NCBI GenBank assembly: GCA_022494885.1
Contig: JAGVSM010001386.1
Coordinates: 62,001-126,000 of the forward strand
From: Micrasema longulum
Taxonomy: Eukaryota; Arthropoda; Insecta; Trichoptera; Brachycentridae
Length of the DNA stretch: 64,000 bases
Direction of reading: 5' to 3'
Of the stretch, positions 1-11,846 are shown one piece after another. The translations under genes were made by a program, and so were the position numbers. Under the pieces are notes generated by a model. That model was not told where the DNA came from. It made no database searches and saw only the letters and a list, made by a program, of their open reading frames with translations. Each line of letters begins with the position of its first letter. Within the stretch, counting starts at the first letter, position 1.

Positions 1-525
1 TTTACAAAGTAATTAAGTTTACCGTTCAATTTGCCTTTGCATTTGCCTGACACGAGTCAAGAAATAACTGAATTGACATATTTTAACCCTTTCCAACCTA
101 ATCAACGCCCACGGCTGCCAACTTTACCCCTGGGTTGATTATCCCTGCAATGACTAGCGCTGCCCAAAATCGTATTAATTAGCATTAACGATGGTTTGGG
201 TCCGGTATGATTTATTACCCCAACGCACATTAGACTCCAGGGCATGCAAAATTATTAATAACGGTTTTACCGGAAAACCAGTCAAACTTACAATTTAACG
301 TATAGCTCGTTAAAAATGGACTTAATAAATTTGTGATTATACTAACAAAAAATACGTATGTATATTTGTGGAGTTCATAGTCCATTCATCGATGACACAC
401 ACACGTGCAATAATTTTACCTGAAATATTGATCAACGACCGTTGGAACAAGTCATTGTATTATATTGAAAACAATACATTATATTCTGCAAGACACGATA
501 GCAACGTCCTGCAGTACATTAACAT
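1..525. other. AT-rich sequence, nothing identified
   Basis: No coding pattern on either strand. A short imperfect hairpin lies near 165-222 (CCCAAAATCGT facing ACGATGGTTTGGG). The right part may be the U3 region of the LTR-like element that follows. Confidence 0.4.
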
Positions 526-803
526 TGTTCCTACCATGAGGACATGAAGGATAAAGAAACGCGGTCTATAAAGAGACCACAGGACGTGATAACACCCAGT
601 CAGCCCAACAAGTCAACTCAACGCAGTCACTCAGTTTAACCATGTAGTTCAACAGCAGCCAGTTTAATTTTTCATTGCCGTAACATTCGCGCGACATAAT
701 TCAATTCATTATTTATTCGCCGAGTAATAAATGTACGCATTAAACAGCAACCTCGTGTCTTATGTTAATCTCTAACTGAGGGTAGGTGCTCCAACCCTCA
801 GCA
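526..803 (+). promoter_or_regulatory. TATA/initiator/poly(A) cassette, probable solo LTR
   Basis: A TATAAA box at 567-572 lies about 31 bases before a CAGT initiator-like site near 598. An AATAAA signal follows at 726-731, and the block ends near 803 in a CA dinucleotide after a small GAGGGT/ACCCTC hairpin. Promoter, short transcribed stretch and poly(A) signal within 280 bases is the layout of a retrotransposon LTR. No tRNA-complementary primer site follows, so a solo LTR fits better than a 5' LTR. I could not find a convincing target duplication, and the left edge may lie anywhere between about 385 and 526. A host core promoter is the alternative. Confidence 0.4.
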
Positions 804-1650
804 ACCTAATTTCTATTTATTTTTCACTTTGTTTCGGATTTCTTAGAATACATGACACAACCTATTGACTTTGGTTCAATTCCAATATTGTTAGTTTTTC
901 GAATCTGTTACAAATAATATATAATAAATCAATATTTTTATGTTAACTATCTATTTATTTAGTATTTTACCATGATACATTATAATTATAATTCATTAGG
1001 TCGGTACCTCTACTAACCGTCACCATTCAAGCAAAAGTTATTTACACTTAAAAAATCCGTTTTAAGTTGAATATGCCATTCAAAAAGTAAAATTGTGTTT
1101 TTTAAGATAAGTGTATAGCTTATGTTATGTTTTCATTCCTTCGTTGTGCATTTTGTAATATAAATAATAAAGATGTACACACATTTATTATAAACATAAA
1201 TACGTAGTGTTCAAAATTGTCTGAACATGTTGTTAATTATCTCTGTTTATTAAATTAGTCTTCTTTGTTTATTCTCAAATGTAAAAATATTTTTTTTAAA
1301 GTATATTGTTAATTGTCCTCGGCACGGGTAACCCCAGTGAGGTAACATTATTTTAATTATAAAATATAGTTTATGATGGAAAAAAAATTAGTTATAATAA
1401 AAAAGTCACCGAATTTACCTAGAAGTAAATCTAAATTATTGGTTTTTAGTGAAAAACAGTAGTCTGATTTTTAATAAAATCTCAACAAGCCTAAATCACT
1501 AAAATTTATTATCTCATTTTTCCTTGATATCCAAACATTTGAATTGCGACTTCTTACAATGATGTTTGGTAATCTAGTATCTATACGTAAATGATATCAT
1601 TTGTCAATTATTATAACTCTTAATTTCTTAGTAAATAGGGTCTAAATTTC
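804..1650. other. AT-rich spacer, no gene seen
   Basis: No coding pattern. A short motif around 1317-1345 (CTCGGCACGGGTAACCCC) recurs in similar form near 5812-5840, so part of this stretch is an old repeat. Confidence 0.4.
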
Positions 1651-1654
1651 CAAA

Positions 1655-1900
1655 CGTACGTGCGCTCTGTAGCTGCAGGGAGTGAATTCGAACTCCCGTT
1701 TTTAACGATAGAAAAATGCTTTGTAGTCAATTTAGATGAAAATACAAATAAAGGGTAGATGTTTTAACATTCATGCGCTCTGTCGCTAAAAACGGTGCTA
1801 TAAACGAGCAATTAACTGTTAATGAAAATCTATCATAACCGGTAACGAAGAACTAGAATCCCAGCCACCCGTGTAGTTGCAAGACGTGTTGGAATATTTG
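1655..1900 (-). repeat. GCR repeat, three degraded monomers
   Basis: The reverse strand carries three versions of the monomer seen in the array at 28.4-28.8 kb, with cores like CTTGCAGCTACAGAGCGCAT at about 1655-1690, 1770-1800 and 1860-1890. Parts of the following TTCTAGTTCCTCG segment are also present. It ends just before the LINE fragment that starts near 1979. Confidence 0.55.
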
Positions 1901-1978
1901 CTAAACAGTGACCTTGGGGTGATTTTGGCAATATTCTGGCTGTTAATATAAGATGTCCGTTTTTTTCCAAAAACATAA

Positions 1979-3094
1979 AACAAGAGCACGCAATATGTAG
2001 TTGCAGTTTTTTTAGATTTTAAAAGAGCGTTCGAAACTATTGACCGAAATATAATCATTAAAAAATTAAAAAATATTGGTATTAAAAACACGGAAATAAA
2101 ATGGTTTGAAAATTACCTCAACAATCGCATGCAAATGACAAAGGTTAATAATAAAACGTCAGATCAACAAAAAAATGATTTGGGAGTTCCACAAGGATCT
2201 GTTCTGGGACCACTTTTGTTTATTTTGTACATAAATGATATGACTTTAACATTGTCTGATTGCCAAGTTCGACTTTTTGCAGATGATACCTTAATTTATG
2301 TAGCTGATAACGAATATGATTCAGCAATAAGGAAAATAAATGCAGAATTAAAATCAGTCTCCAAATGGCTTAAAGCAAATAAGCTAAAACTAAATGTAGG
2401 AAAAACAAAATGTATGATAATGGGTAAGAAACGCTGTTTTAACAGTGATCACAGTGTTGAATTAGATGGAGAAGTTCTTGAGAATGTTGAAAGCATAAAA
2501 TATCTAGGAGTTTGGATTGACTCTAAATTATCTTTTTCAAAAAATGCAGACAATACGAGTAAGAAAATCGCAAAGAAGGTATCCCTGTTAGGAAGGATAA
2601 GGAATAAATTAGACATTAAAACCTCTCTGCTGATATTTAATTATCACCTCCCATTGGATTATTGCTCCAGTATTTTATATTTTAGTAATGAAGGAGATCT
2701 AAAAAGACTCCTAATAATACAAAACAAAGCGATGAGGATAATATTAAGATGTGGGAGACGAACAAATGTTAAGAAAATGATTCAACTTCTAGATATCATG
2801 ACAATTGATCAAAGAATCAAATTCAATATTGCCAATGAAATAAACAAAATTATTAAAGGAATAGTTCCGAGATATTTTCGAGATAAACTAAAAAATAATG
2901 AGTTCTTTCATAACTATGCAACAAGAGGATCTAAAAATATAAGACTGGAAAAAAAATCAAAAGCAATGTCCCAGAACTGCCTTATGTACAAAGGAATAAA
3001 ACTGTTTGAAGAAATGCCAGAAAGCATAAAAAATGAAATTAATGTAAATATATTTAAAATTAAATGTAAAAAGTATATTTGTGAAAAATATTAG
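1979..3094 (+). pseudogene. LINE reverse transcriptase, 5'-truncated
   Basis: C-terminal two thirds of a non-LTR retrotransposon reverse transcriptase, which copies element RNA at a nicked target. The frame is open from 1979, upstream of the first Met at 2129. Upstream codons give FLDFKRAFETIDR (RT motif A, catalytic Asp). Counting from Met 2129, GVPQGSVLGPLLF (motif B) starts at residue 19, FADD (motif C, catalytic Asp pair) is at 50-53, and YLGVWID follows. The rest is the cysteine-poor C-terminal region typical of Jockey/CR1-like elements. No endonuclease domain is present, so the copy is 5'-truncated, the usual LINE fate. The frame has no internal stop over about 370 codons, which suggests a fairly recent insertion. 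Family assignment beyond Jockey/CR1-like is not secure. Confidence 0.9.
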
Positions 3095-3305
3095 GTAATA
3101 TATAGTGTAAATAGTGAATATAATTAATGAAAATGTACATATAAAACAGTGAATATTATAAATTAGGATATTAAGTGTATAATAGTGATAAATAATGTTA
3201 GAATAAGTATAGATGTAAATATTGTGTTGTAAATATATATTAGACTATGTAAATACATAGAACTAAATAAATAAATAATAAAAAAAAAAAAAAAATAATA
3301 AAAAA
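3095..3305 (+). mobile_element. LINE 3' UTR with A-rich tail
   Basis: Follows the RT stop codon directly and ends in an (AAATA)n/poly(A) tract at about 3266-3305, the 3' end of the same insertion. The related 3' end at 49045-49270 has the same coding end and the same tail type. Confidence 0.8.
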
Positions 3306-3929
3306 ACACAACAGATTTGTCGATGCTTATTTTACAAAATATTAGTGAATAATGGATACATTCACATCTTCATTTTTATTCCCTCTATTAAACGCGAATG
3401 AAATCAAAAGTTGATGAAATGTGGATGTATAAGCATAGGCATAACGGTGAATGTTACATAGTGTGTTAAATAGTCATTTAAACCAACCCGTGACAAATCA
3501 TTGACCCTGTAAATGCCAAGATTCTCAAATATGTCTCTTGTGAAATAATTCAAATAACTTTGAAATATTAAATCTTTGCTGTCGAAACCCGGTATAAATC
3601 GGAAAATGTAATACGCGCCCTACTGCTCGCCTTCTCACCTTTGAGGCAAGCTACAAAGTGAAAATTACGTCATTGTGAAAAAAATCTGATTAAATTTACC
3701 TTCCGGGAAGTCAGTTATTTTTCACCGTAATGTTTTAAGTTTTGACCGATAAATTTTAGCTTTTGCTGGCACAGGTTACCACAAAAACGCAATGACGCGT
3801 ATAATTACATTTGTAAAACTAGTTATTGTCTAAACGAAGTAATTATACCCTCAGCTTTATGTGTGCGTAAAAATAAGTTTTCATACTAAATATTATAGTG
3901 TAATACAAACACAAAAAATCGTTTATTTA
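3306..3929. other. Spacer, nothing identified
   Basis: AT-rich with scattered moderately GC-rich words and no coding pattern that I recognise. Confidence 0.35.
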
Positions 3930-4850
3930 CTAAAAGATGTATGGATCAAATATTTGCTCTGCGAAATATGGCATATATTCGAAACGCATACAGGAAATAT
4001 TGCCAGCGCTCTACCTTCTCAAGTAAATATAAATGCAGATGATGTCAGAGAAGTAAGTATGAGAAAAATTGATTTCCCTACTAAGTATATGAAGAATGGA
4101 AAAGCATTAGATTTGAAAATATTGCTACAGAGTTTATAAAGGCGGATGGAGAAATAATTTTTGAATGGCTGCATAAGCTTTTTAACCGATGGTTAGAAAA
4201 GGAATACACTCCTTCAGGTTGGAGGGCCGAGGGGGCTGGGGTCTCTTTGCAGGGAAAAGGGCTCTAAGATAAAATGCGTAAATTATATAGCTTTCAGCCT
4301 TTTACTAAAGTTGCCAAAAGTTCCAGTAAAAGTGCCAGTTACTAAAGATAGATTGTGGGATATACGAAGTGGCTTTATGAATGACAGATATTGAATGGAT
4401 ATAATATATATGCTCTGCAAAATATGACAGAAAAAACCAAGTTAATCAGGCTTTTTTGAGCATTTGTCGATCAGCAAAAAGCGTTTAATAAAGTTGGAGA
4501 CAAATTGTGGAAGGTTAAATCGGATTATGGAGTGAATGGTAACCTGATACAGGTTATTGCGTTACTATTCAAGGGCAGCACAGTATGCGTGAGGGTAAAT
4601 GGGTCATTCACATCTTGGTTTTACATTCTCAAAGAAGTCAAACGGGGATGTGTTATGTCACCATGGTTGTTCAACGTGTATACGATGTGTATTGATAGTC
4701 GTATGAAAGAACTGAAGTATTAAGGGTCCCTGAGATGGTTTGGTCATGTGTAACAAATGGATGACAAAAGAATGGTAAAACAGATACATGGCGAGAATGA
4801 ACGGTGACGTAGGACAAGGATGATAAAGGAAGACTTGGTATGTTAAAAAA
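3930..4850 (+). pseudogene. Decayed LINE RT with CVMSPWLF motif
   Basis: Scrambled, frameshifted RT of a second LINE type, distinct from the one at 2-3 kb. In order: a piece resembling the pre-RT region (MKNGKALDLK near 4090-4125), then EWLHKLFNRW near 4160-4190. A cleaner frame from 4463 reads FVDQQKAFNKV (motif A, Asp kept) and RGCVMSPWLFNVY (motif B). A stop follows at 4723. Past it, LRWFGHV and MDDKRMVKQ (4730-4780) are the usual C-terminal words of this family, so the segment holding the catalytic YADD block has been deleted. This motif set is common in arthropod RTE-like elements. The copy is dead. Confidence 0.8.
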
Positions 4851-4989
4851 AACCAAAATCGTAAGTATGGTCTGATTATTCATTATGAATGCAGTTACTA
4901 AAATTTTAATAAAGATATAATTCCTATAATACAAGCTACCTACTTGAGATTTGTAATTTAGTTGAAATTTGTAACAATATACTTGTTTG

Positions 4990-5725
4990 TATATTTAAAA
5001 TCAAATCTTTTTAAATTAATTTATTTATTTATGTACGGCATTTCTGCCAATTACATATATGTGGTTTAAATAGTGATTAAAAATAAAAATATAAAAAAAT
5101 TGAGTATGATATACTCGTATTCTATACATACCTATTAAAAATTTCTTGAAATACATACATATTTTAAAGTAATTATCCAATAACAAAATACATTATTCAA
5201 TCAAATTAACTATTCTAACCTAATCTCCTGAAGTCGATTTGCTCTTTTTGATAAAAATAAGTAAGTCGTTTTATTTTTTAAGTTAGGCAGAGATAAACTA
5301 AATATATCAAAATATGATGCATATTCATTCCCGGTATTCTGTAATCTAACAATAGGTGAGTTATATTGAACTACCGTTCGAGAATTTTGACAATTAAATA
5401 TTGTAAATGTTCTGCTTAACCTAGGCGGTACATAGAATTAAATCAACTTCAGTAGATCAGGGGTATCAAACATTGGTTTTATTATTTTATATAAAGTCGT
5501 AAGATCGGTCGATGTTCTTTGCTCTTGCAATTTAGTTAATATAAGAGAGTCAAGAATTTTGTTATAATTTAATTGAAATCTAGAAAAATCCATCTTAAAA
5601 TTAATATATATAAGAAACCTATTCTGAATTCTCTCAATAGAATCTGAGAAAGTGGTTTGATAAGGTGACCATATTGGAGAATTATAATTCAGTTGGCTCC
5701 TAACTAGAGATGTATATTGTTTATC
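4990..5725 (-). pseudogene. LINE C-terminal fragment and 3' tail, antisense
   Basis: On the minus strand a frame from 5725 to a stop at 5210 reads like the post-RT C-terminal region of a Jockey/CR1-type LINE. It includes YTSLVRSQLNYNSPIWSPY followed by a helical segment, and is interrupted by a single in-frame TAA. Downstream on the same strand (5209 to about 5000) lies a 3' UTR ending in a (TAAA)n tail at about 5018-5035. The tail and coding end have the same polarity, which supports one insertion. The 5' break near 5725-5730 is the truncation point. It was found by reading the reverse strand, since no frame here is long enough to stand out. Confidence 0.75.
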
Positions 5726-5886
5726 TATCTAGAGATGTGTTTGTATATCTATGTAAAAAGTATAAAACAATTCATTTTTATCACACTCAACTAAAATTGT
5801 AAAATGTCTTCCTCGGTACAGGTTTTCCCAGTGAAGAATACATTGTTAATTTTATAATCTAATGTATTCTTGTAAAGTATCAAATG

Positions 5887-6302
5887 AAATAAAAAAATAA
5901 CATATTACAAAAGCAATGAAGAACATTTAAGAGAAGGTAATATAGAAGTCTAGGCATCTACAGGGCTTATGACCTGTCATTGGCTGGTTTAAGTGGCCAC
6001 TTTACACACTGTGTAACATTCACCATTCTGCCCATATTTTAAAATATATATTAATTCAATTCATTTATCTGTTGATGTTTGTGAAGTTAAAGAGCTGAAA
6101 CCTTTATTTATGCGGGTGAGATTCATCTAATTGAATTATTTCCCCGAGATTTCCTGTAGATGCCTAGACTTCTATATTACTTTCTCTTAAATGTTCTTCA
6201 TCGCTGTTGTAATATGTTAATGTTAACAGCTTTCTAGGGAGTTGAATCCAGTCCTTGTCTACACAAATTTGGACAAATTCAAAATATTGTAAATAAAAAA
6301 AT
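5887..6302 (+). mobile_element. FB1 foldback element, copy 1
   Basis: Inverted arms at about 5899-5961 and 6152-6217 match each other closely (both contain TAGAAGTCTAGGCATCTACA or its complement). One side carries an extra 60-base flank ending in the FB1 end sequence. The insert is flanked by AAATAAAAAAAT at 5887-5898 and 6291-6302, a possible but low-complexity target duplication. No coding capacity. Confidence 0.7.
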
Positions 6303-6859
6303 GTTGGTAAGGTATCGAAAAATAAAATGTTTTTACTGGATTTGATTATGCCCAAATAAGACGAAACTCGTTACACTGTATCTCTTATATAATAAAAAAA
6401 ATAAAAAAACAGTAATATTAGTAGAAATGATCGTTATAATAATAGGAGTAATTATTTTAATAATTATAATAATTATTTTAATTATAGTAATACTTTATAT
6501 GAAAAATGTTTTTATTATTGTTATATTTTTATTATCATTATAAATCTTTATTAACCATAATAAAAATATGCAATGCGATAAATACAAAAAAATTAAACTT
6601 AGGTATACATGGTTAAATGGTAAACTTATTGCCACTAGCAATTTCTTACAGCCTGCTTAAAAACGAATAACAAAATTATATTATTTATGGTATCTACTGT
6701 TTACAATATTTAAATTAAAAACATTTTATTTATTCAATTGCATCTTTCAAATGTTCATTTACACTATAGATGCATTTATTTATTAGAAACACTCGTGCAA
6801 ATTTTCCAATTCAATTTATTTACTTAATTTTTATGGGAAGCTAATTATAATTTTTTAGC
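6303..6859. other. AT-rich spacer, nothing identified
   Basis: Very AT-rich, with runs of TAATAATTATAAT-like sequence around 6430-6550 and no coding pattern. Confidence 0.4.
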
Positions 6860-6864
6860 AAATA

Positions 6865-7050
6865 GAAATTTTTAGTAATATAGAAGTCAAGGCATTTACG
6901 GGGCTTTTGTTCTGTCATTGGCTGATTTATGTGGACACTTTACACACTGTGTAACCTTCACTATTCTGCCCATATTTGAATATCTATATTCAACATCTAT
7001 ATTATAGAGTTCTTTCTTAAATTTTTTTCATATTTTTTGTAATATGTTAA
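6865..7050 (+). mobile_element. FB1 fragment, copy 2
   Basis: Contains the FB1 core (TATAGAAGTCAAGGCATTTA, then the GTCATTGGCTG and TTACACACTGTGTAAC words) and a short closing part ending in TTGTAATATGTT. The middle is deleted. Confidence 0.65.
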
Positions 7051-7373
7051 ATATAATTACTTATAAGAAAGAAGTTAGTACACATTATTTATGTATGCTG
7101 CTCTTTGGGTAAAATTGACTAAATCCAACAGTAAGCATACTCTGCTCACACTCATTACTCTATGCATTTTGTTTGAATGGCGAAATAAACTTTCTGTATG
7201 TTGACAACCAGATGCTGGGCCGGAAAGGTCAACAGAACAAAAGTTCGCTGGCCAAATTCGAAATGTGGTCTGAGTTATTTTAACCCCATTTTACCACTTG
7301 ATTCCCATTTTCAAATTTCCCTTATTAAATCATTCCTTAAACATGTATCTACTTACTAAGAACATGTTAGTAT

Positions 7374-7430
7374 TTCCCGCACCCAACGATGCATAGGGCA
7401 TTTTCATATGACGATACGAGTCTAGGGTTA
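7374..7430 (-). mobile_element. SINE-1 tail fragment
   Basis: CCCAACGATGCATAGGGCA matches the complement of the SINE-1 3' part seen complete at 31.5 and 54.4 kb. The tRNA-like head is missing. Confidence 0.4.
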
Positions 7431-7480
7431 GTGAAATATTGCAGTGTTCAACCTTCATTTAATTAAATATTTTACTAAAT

Positions 7481-8066
7481 AACTTATTACAACAGAGATA
7501 AACATCATTTTCGAGAGGGGATAATATAAGTTTAGGCATTTAAAGGTCTTATGACCCGACACTACTACACACTGTTTAACTTACACCATTCTGCCAATAT
7601 GTGAAAATCTATATTCTTTTAATTCTTCCATCTGTTGATGTTTGTGAAGTTAAAGAGTGGAAACTTTTATTGATCTGGGTGAAATTCATCAGACTGAATT
7701 ATTTCACCCGAAAACATTTTTCATTCTTTTTACTTCTTCTTGGACCAGGTGAATTCATCAACAATACTTTGAGTTTGTCCAAATTTTTGAAGACATGAAC
7801 CAACCCAAATTCAACCCCCTAGGAAGCTGTTAAATTAACATATTACAACAGAGATAGAAAATATTTTAGAAAGATGTTTCACAGAGTGTAAAGTAGCTAC
7901 TTAAACCACCTAATGATATTTCATAAGCCCTGTAGATGCCTAGACTTCGACTCTAAAATTTTCTCCATCTCTTTTGTAATATTTTAATTTTAAAACCTCC
8001 CTAGGGGGTTGAATCCAGTTCTGGTATTAAAAAATTTGGACAAACTCAAAACATTGTTGACAAATA
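7481..8066 (+). mobile_element. FB1 element, copy 3 (two joined units)
   Basis: A nearly full FB1 unit (7481 to about 7835) is followed at once by the start of a second (TTAACATATTACAACAGAGA near 7837), which then switches to the inverted orientation and ends near 8066. It shows how FB1 units join head to head or head to tail. The 65-codon frame at 7601-7798 lies inside it and is not a gene. Confidence 0.7.
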
Positions 8067-8077
8067 TTTTCCGTTGA

Positions 8078-8300
8078 TCCCGCTAGAAATCAAACTCGGG
8101 ACCTTAAGCGTAGTAGGCAAATACGTCAACCACTACATATCGAATTGTTCTCACTTGATTTTCCTTTTCATTTTAATTAAAATGTTAAATTAAATATTAA
8201 AAGTTAATTTTTACCTGAGTCATCGAATCAAAAACGCTCGTCTAGGGTTTTGGTTCTATTTCACACACAAAACTTTATTTTTTATCCGCCTGGACACAAA
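8078..8300 (-). mobile_element. tRNA-like SINE head plus R4 repeat
   Basis: 8078-8145 reads on the minus strand as a Pol III B-box-like GAGTTTGATTTC preceded by a decayed tRNA-like head. 8210-8300 is an R4 copy (CTCGTCTAGGGTTTTGGTTC and ATCCGCCTGGACACAAA). The same pair occurs at 13960-14165, so head and R4 may be one composite element. Confidence 0.5.
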
Positions 8301-9382
8301 TAGTTTATCACGTTATTATAGTAAGTATTGGAGGAACATGCATTCATCCAATTCTTTAAATAGAAGACGAAAGACTTGCTTAGTAAAAATTCAGTTTATT
8401 ATTTATTCATTCATTCGTTTTTTTTAAACATTTTAATCAATGATTAATAATAAAAAACAATTAAACCTCGCTGGGGTAGTTACTCGTGTTAAGGACCCAA
8501 AGCATTATATCCTTTTTTTTACATATGAGAATATACAAAGAAGACTTAATATACAGAGACAACCATCAATATGTTCAGACAGTTTTAAACACTATGTATT
8601 TTTTTAAACACTATGTTTTAAAATATCAGTTTTAAACACTATGTAAACACTGTTTCTATTTCATTTATGTATACCTTTATAATTTATATTATAAAACGCA
8701 CAATAAAATAACAAAAACATTACATAAACTATACATTTGTGAAGCCGTTGATTCAATATTAGTTTGGGCGAATGAGACAATCCATTTTACTTCTATTCAG
8801 CTCCATGATCCGTTTATTGGAAGTCTTTTTGAACATTTTCTCGCTTCTAATTGTTTCAATGGAAAGTGGAAGTAGGTTAAAGTTCAATACCGCGTACGAC
8901 GCAAAAAGTCCAGACGCTTATTTTGGTGTTTTTAAGTTGAATGGGACAAGCAGCATTGGTTGGTGTATTTAAATTTCAAAATTGACCAATAGAATAAATC
9001 AGTCCCACTAAAGAAGCAAGCAATACCGCGTATATCTTTGAATCCAATACAGCCGATGGGACATTGATTAGCGTAAAAATAATACAGCAAACACGTCATA
9101 CGTAACAGCCACAATTAAATTCGTAAAGACGCATACGATAGAAAAAAAACATTTGCTAACATTAATGAACAACACAAAATAATCTGCAATTAATTTTTTT
9201 TTTATGAAATCGCTAGGTCTTGTCCCCCTTGAACATTTACAAGTGGTTCTTCCGTGGTATTAAACATACATACGATTTTTGGTGTTATATTATTGTTATT
9301 CCTGTATTTTTATTACAATGTAGTACTTTAATTTTTATTATAATGTAGTAACGTGTACATGTATATATATTATAAATGTAGC
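8301..9382. other. Spacer with no recognised gene
   Basis: AT-rich 8301-8760. A moderately GC-richer block at 8760-9120 has 60-66-codon frames on both strands, which I take as chance. It may be an old DNA-transposon remnant, but I see no TIRs. Confidence 0.35.
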
Positions 9383-10394
9383 TTAACACTACGAGCACCG
9401 GTCAAATACACATAAAATTTACCCCGTGCCCGGCCCATTTTTGTTAAAATATATGTTTTGTGAAGGGTTTCTTAAAAGTGTCATAATTATGAAAATACTT
9501 AATTAAATCAATTGAAACTTCTCATATTTATTTATAACTATTTAATAAATCATTTTTTTATTATAATTTTGCCAACATTGGCCTTTGTGGAGAGCCACAT
9601 TGCAATGTTTGCACATATACCGGGTCTCACTCCTTTTTTTGTGCTTTGCACACACCTTGCAGGTTCGACAGGGTTTGTCTTTTTTTTCTGTGGCAGGTAT
9701 AGCTATTAAAACATGCTTGGACATATCCCCTGACAACCTGTTCGGTGGATCCTGCAAGTTTCGCACTCGGAGTGGATCCGGTGACTGCAAAATGTGGTCT
9801 CCAGAAGGCGAAAAATGATTACTTAAAACTGAAGAACCTACATAATCTAACAAATAAACTCCAAAATTTTTCTTATTTCTAACATTATTTTTCTTTTACA
9901 ATATAAAAAAATTAAACAGAGTACACATAAAAAGGTTAAAAAATACTTTTTTCGACCACTTAATGGTCTTCCTGTGGATATTGTAATAGGACAAGAACTG
10001 GTCCGAGATGTCCACTTATTATATTCCAACACACTTTCAGGTGTGTAAAATATCCTTCGTAAACAATCTTCAAAATCAAACGTCAACTGCAAGCGAAACT
10101 GGGTGAAATCGTAATGGTCAATGGCGGCCACAAGTAGCCGCGAAATAAACATGTGATATCAATCGATAAAAGAGATCCTTTCATTTACCGATATTGCAAA
10201 TCAGATGACAGCTTTGGAATGGTTTAAGTATTTACTATTCATAAACCTAGGAAAAAGTTCTAATAAAAGTCACTAGATGTGAATAAAATGCGCATTTTTA
10301 GATAGCTGGTACACCACGTGAAAACACGGGACCGGGACCCAACGCTCGGATACACAATCACGTGTTTACACGGCTCCGGGATACAATGTGCTAA
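9383..10394 (-). mobile_element. piggyBac-like element, internally deleted
   Basis: TTAA at 9383-9386 is followed by CACTACGAGCACCGG. The far end, read inward, starts CACATTGTATCCCGGAGC next to CTAA at 10391-10394 (TTAA with one change). TTAA is the piggyBac target. The internal piece encodes the C-terminal cysteine domain of a piggyBac transposase. About 1 kb is too short for a complete transposase, so this is a dead internal-deletion copy. The TIR match is weak, so the borders are less certain than the coding piece. Confidence 0.6.
9542..9853 (-). pseudogene. piggyBac transposase C-terminal cysteine domain
   Basis: A 103-codon minus-strand frame. Its second half reads CRTCKVCAKHKKRSETRYMC followed by KHCNVALHKGQCW. 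The spacing of cysteines and histidine (CxxC, then RYMCxxC, LH, C) is the zinc-binding C-terminal domain of piggyBac transposases that recognises the element ends. The DDD catalytic domain that should precede it is absent, and the stretch before the cysteines (MSKHVLIAIPATEKKDKP) matches the usual linker. The upstream 101-codon frame at 9847-10152 was not recognisable as transposase. Nonfunctional. Confidence 0.85.
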
Positions 10395-11150
10395 GAACAG
10401 GTATTTTCATATCTAGTGAAGCTGCTATGATTATTTTTTGCAATTTAATTCGATGGCGAATACTTATTTTGTTTTATTTTGTATTGCATGTATTTACTAA
10501 TATTTTTGCCAATAAACGCCGTATTTCGGCACTGATTTTGATATGATATTGAGGTCATTTATCTTAAAAACGGTCCGTCACTCGAAAACAGACCAACGCT
10601 AATAAATAATGTATTAGTCTCCGCAATGTTCATAGTCGGATTTTGAGAAACAGCTAGTACATAACCTTTTTTATACTCGACTTATTAACTTTTCAGCAAA
10701 AATAATACCGTATTTCCAAAAAACATAAAATCAATTTTTTAATAATTGCAATTTACGTTTCAGTAAATTTACATTACAGTTATTAAGAAATAATTAAGTT
10801 CACTATACATCTATACATTTGCATTTCTTAACTCAATGCATTGATTAAGAGTCTTCAGAGGTAAACATTTTTCTCCATTTCAAACATAATTACAAACAGC
10901 GAAATTTCATTTTTCTCTAAAAAAAAATCTAATTTAAAAATAATTGCTTCGCTTTTATGTTCATAGTAATAACTCGTTGATAAGTTGTCTGCATATTCTA
11001 TTTAATATTCTGGTATAATAATGATTTTTTTTTTTTTTTTTAATACAGATAAGAAATAATTTAATCTATTTTTAATATTAAAAAAATTATTCGATTTGCG
11101 GCATGAAATTTTACACTATTTCTTTTCGAATTTGTGAAAATATCTTTTTT
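10395..11150. other. AT-rich spacer, nothing identified
   Basis: No coding pattern; poly(T) near 11025-11041. Confidence 0.4.
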
Positions 11151-11151
11151 A

Positions 11152-11275
11152 GTTATTATACCAGTCGACGTATATTTTTATTTATGCCAGTCAACGTTTA
11201 TTTTTAGTTGTACCAGTAGACCTATATTTTTAGTTATACTTCGACCGGTTTTGAGGTTACTTCATCATCATCACA
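11152..11275 (-). repeat. 26-bp tandem array joined to a PLE-type terminus
   Basis: About four units of roughly 26 bases (minus-strand core GTCGACTGGTATAACTAAAA) at 11152-11248 run straight into a minus-strand GAAGTAACCTCAAAACCGGT terminus at 11235-11275. The same terminus occurs at 13165-13205 on the plus strand. These look like ends of a Penelope-like element or a derivative. Confidence 0.55.
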
Positions 11276-11389
11276 AATTAATATAATTCTCGCGTTACTA
11301 TTCATATTATAAAATATTGTATGAGAGAAAAAGAAAAATGAAAGAGAGAGAAAGAAGGTTATTTTATTTTTTTATTTTGTATTTTTTAT

Positions 11390-11846
11390 TTGAAATAAAA
11401 GGCACTTAGTGCCTTTTAAATATTAGTTATAAATACAGTTGAATAAACATACATGTAAGTATAATTATAAGTAATACAGAGCATTTAAAACCATTTTATC
11501 AATTAACAAATTAAGAAAGTCTAAAAAAGATAAACTATGTAAAAAAATATTACCAGTTAAAGAATTATCGATAAAAAATGGTAATTTAGTATTATAAATA
11601 CTTTGAACCAGTTAAAAAAAACTAAGAAAACAATTTTGTAAAACAATAAACGATAAAAAAAATATAAATTATATGTATTATTATTTCAAACTAATACTTA
11701 GGTTAAGAGTACATATTTATGTTTAAAAATATATAATTATTTAAAAAAAAAAGATAAAGATAAATATTTTGTACCTATAATAAATTCAAGAAAAGAAACG
11801 AAATAACAGAAAAAGCAAGGTTATAAAAATCAATATTATGTATCTT
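11390..11846. other. AT-rich, possible LINE 3' tail
   Basis: A small hairpin AAAAGGCACTTAGTGCCTTTT (11398-11418) next to A/T-rich tails resembles a LINE 3' end, read on the minus strand. No coding sequence upstream of it is recognisable. Confidence 0.25.
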
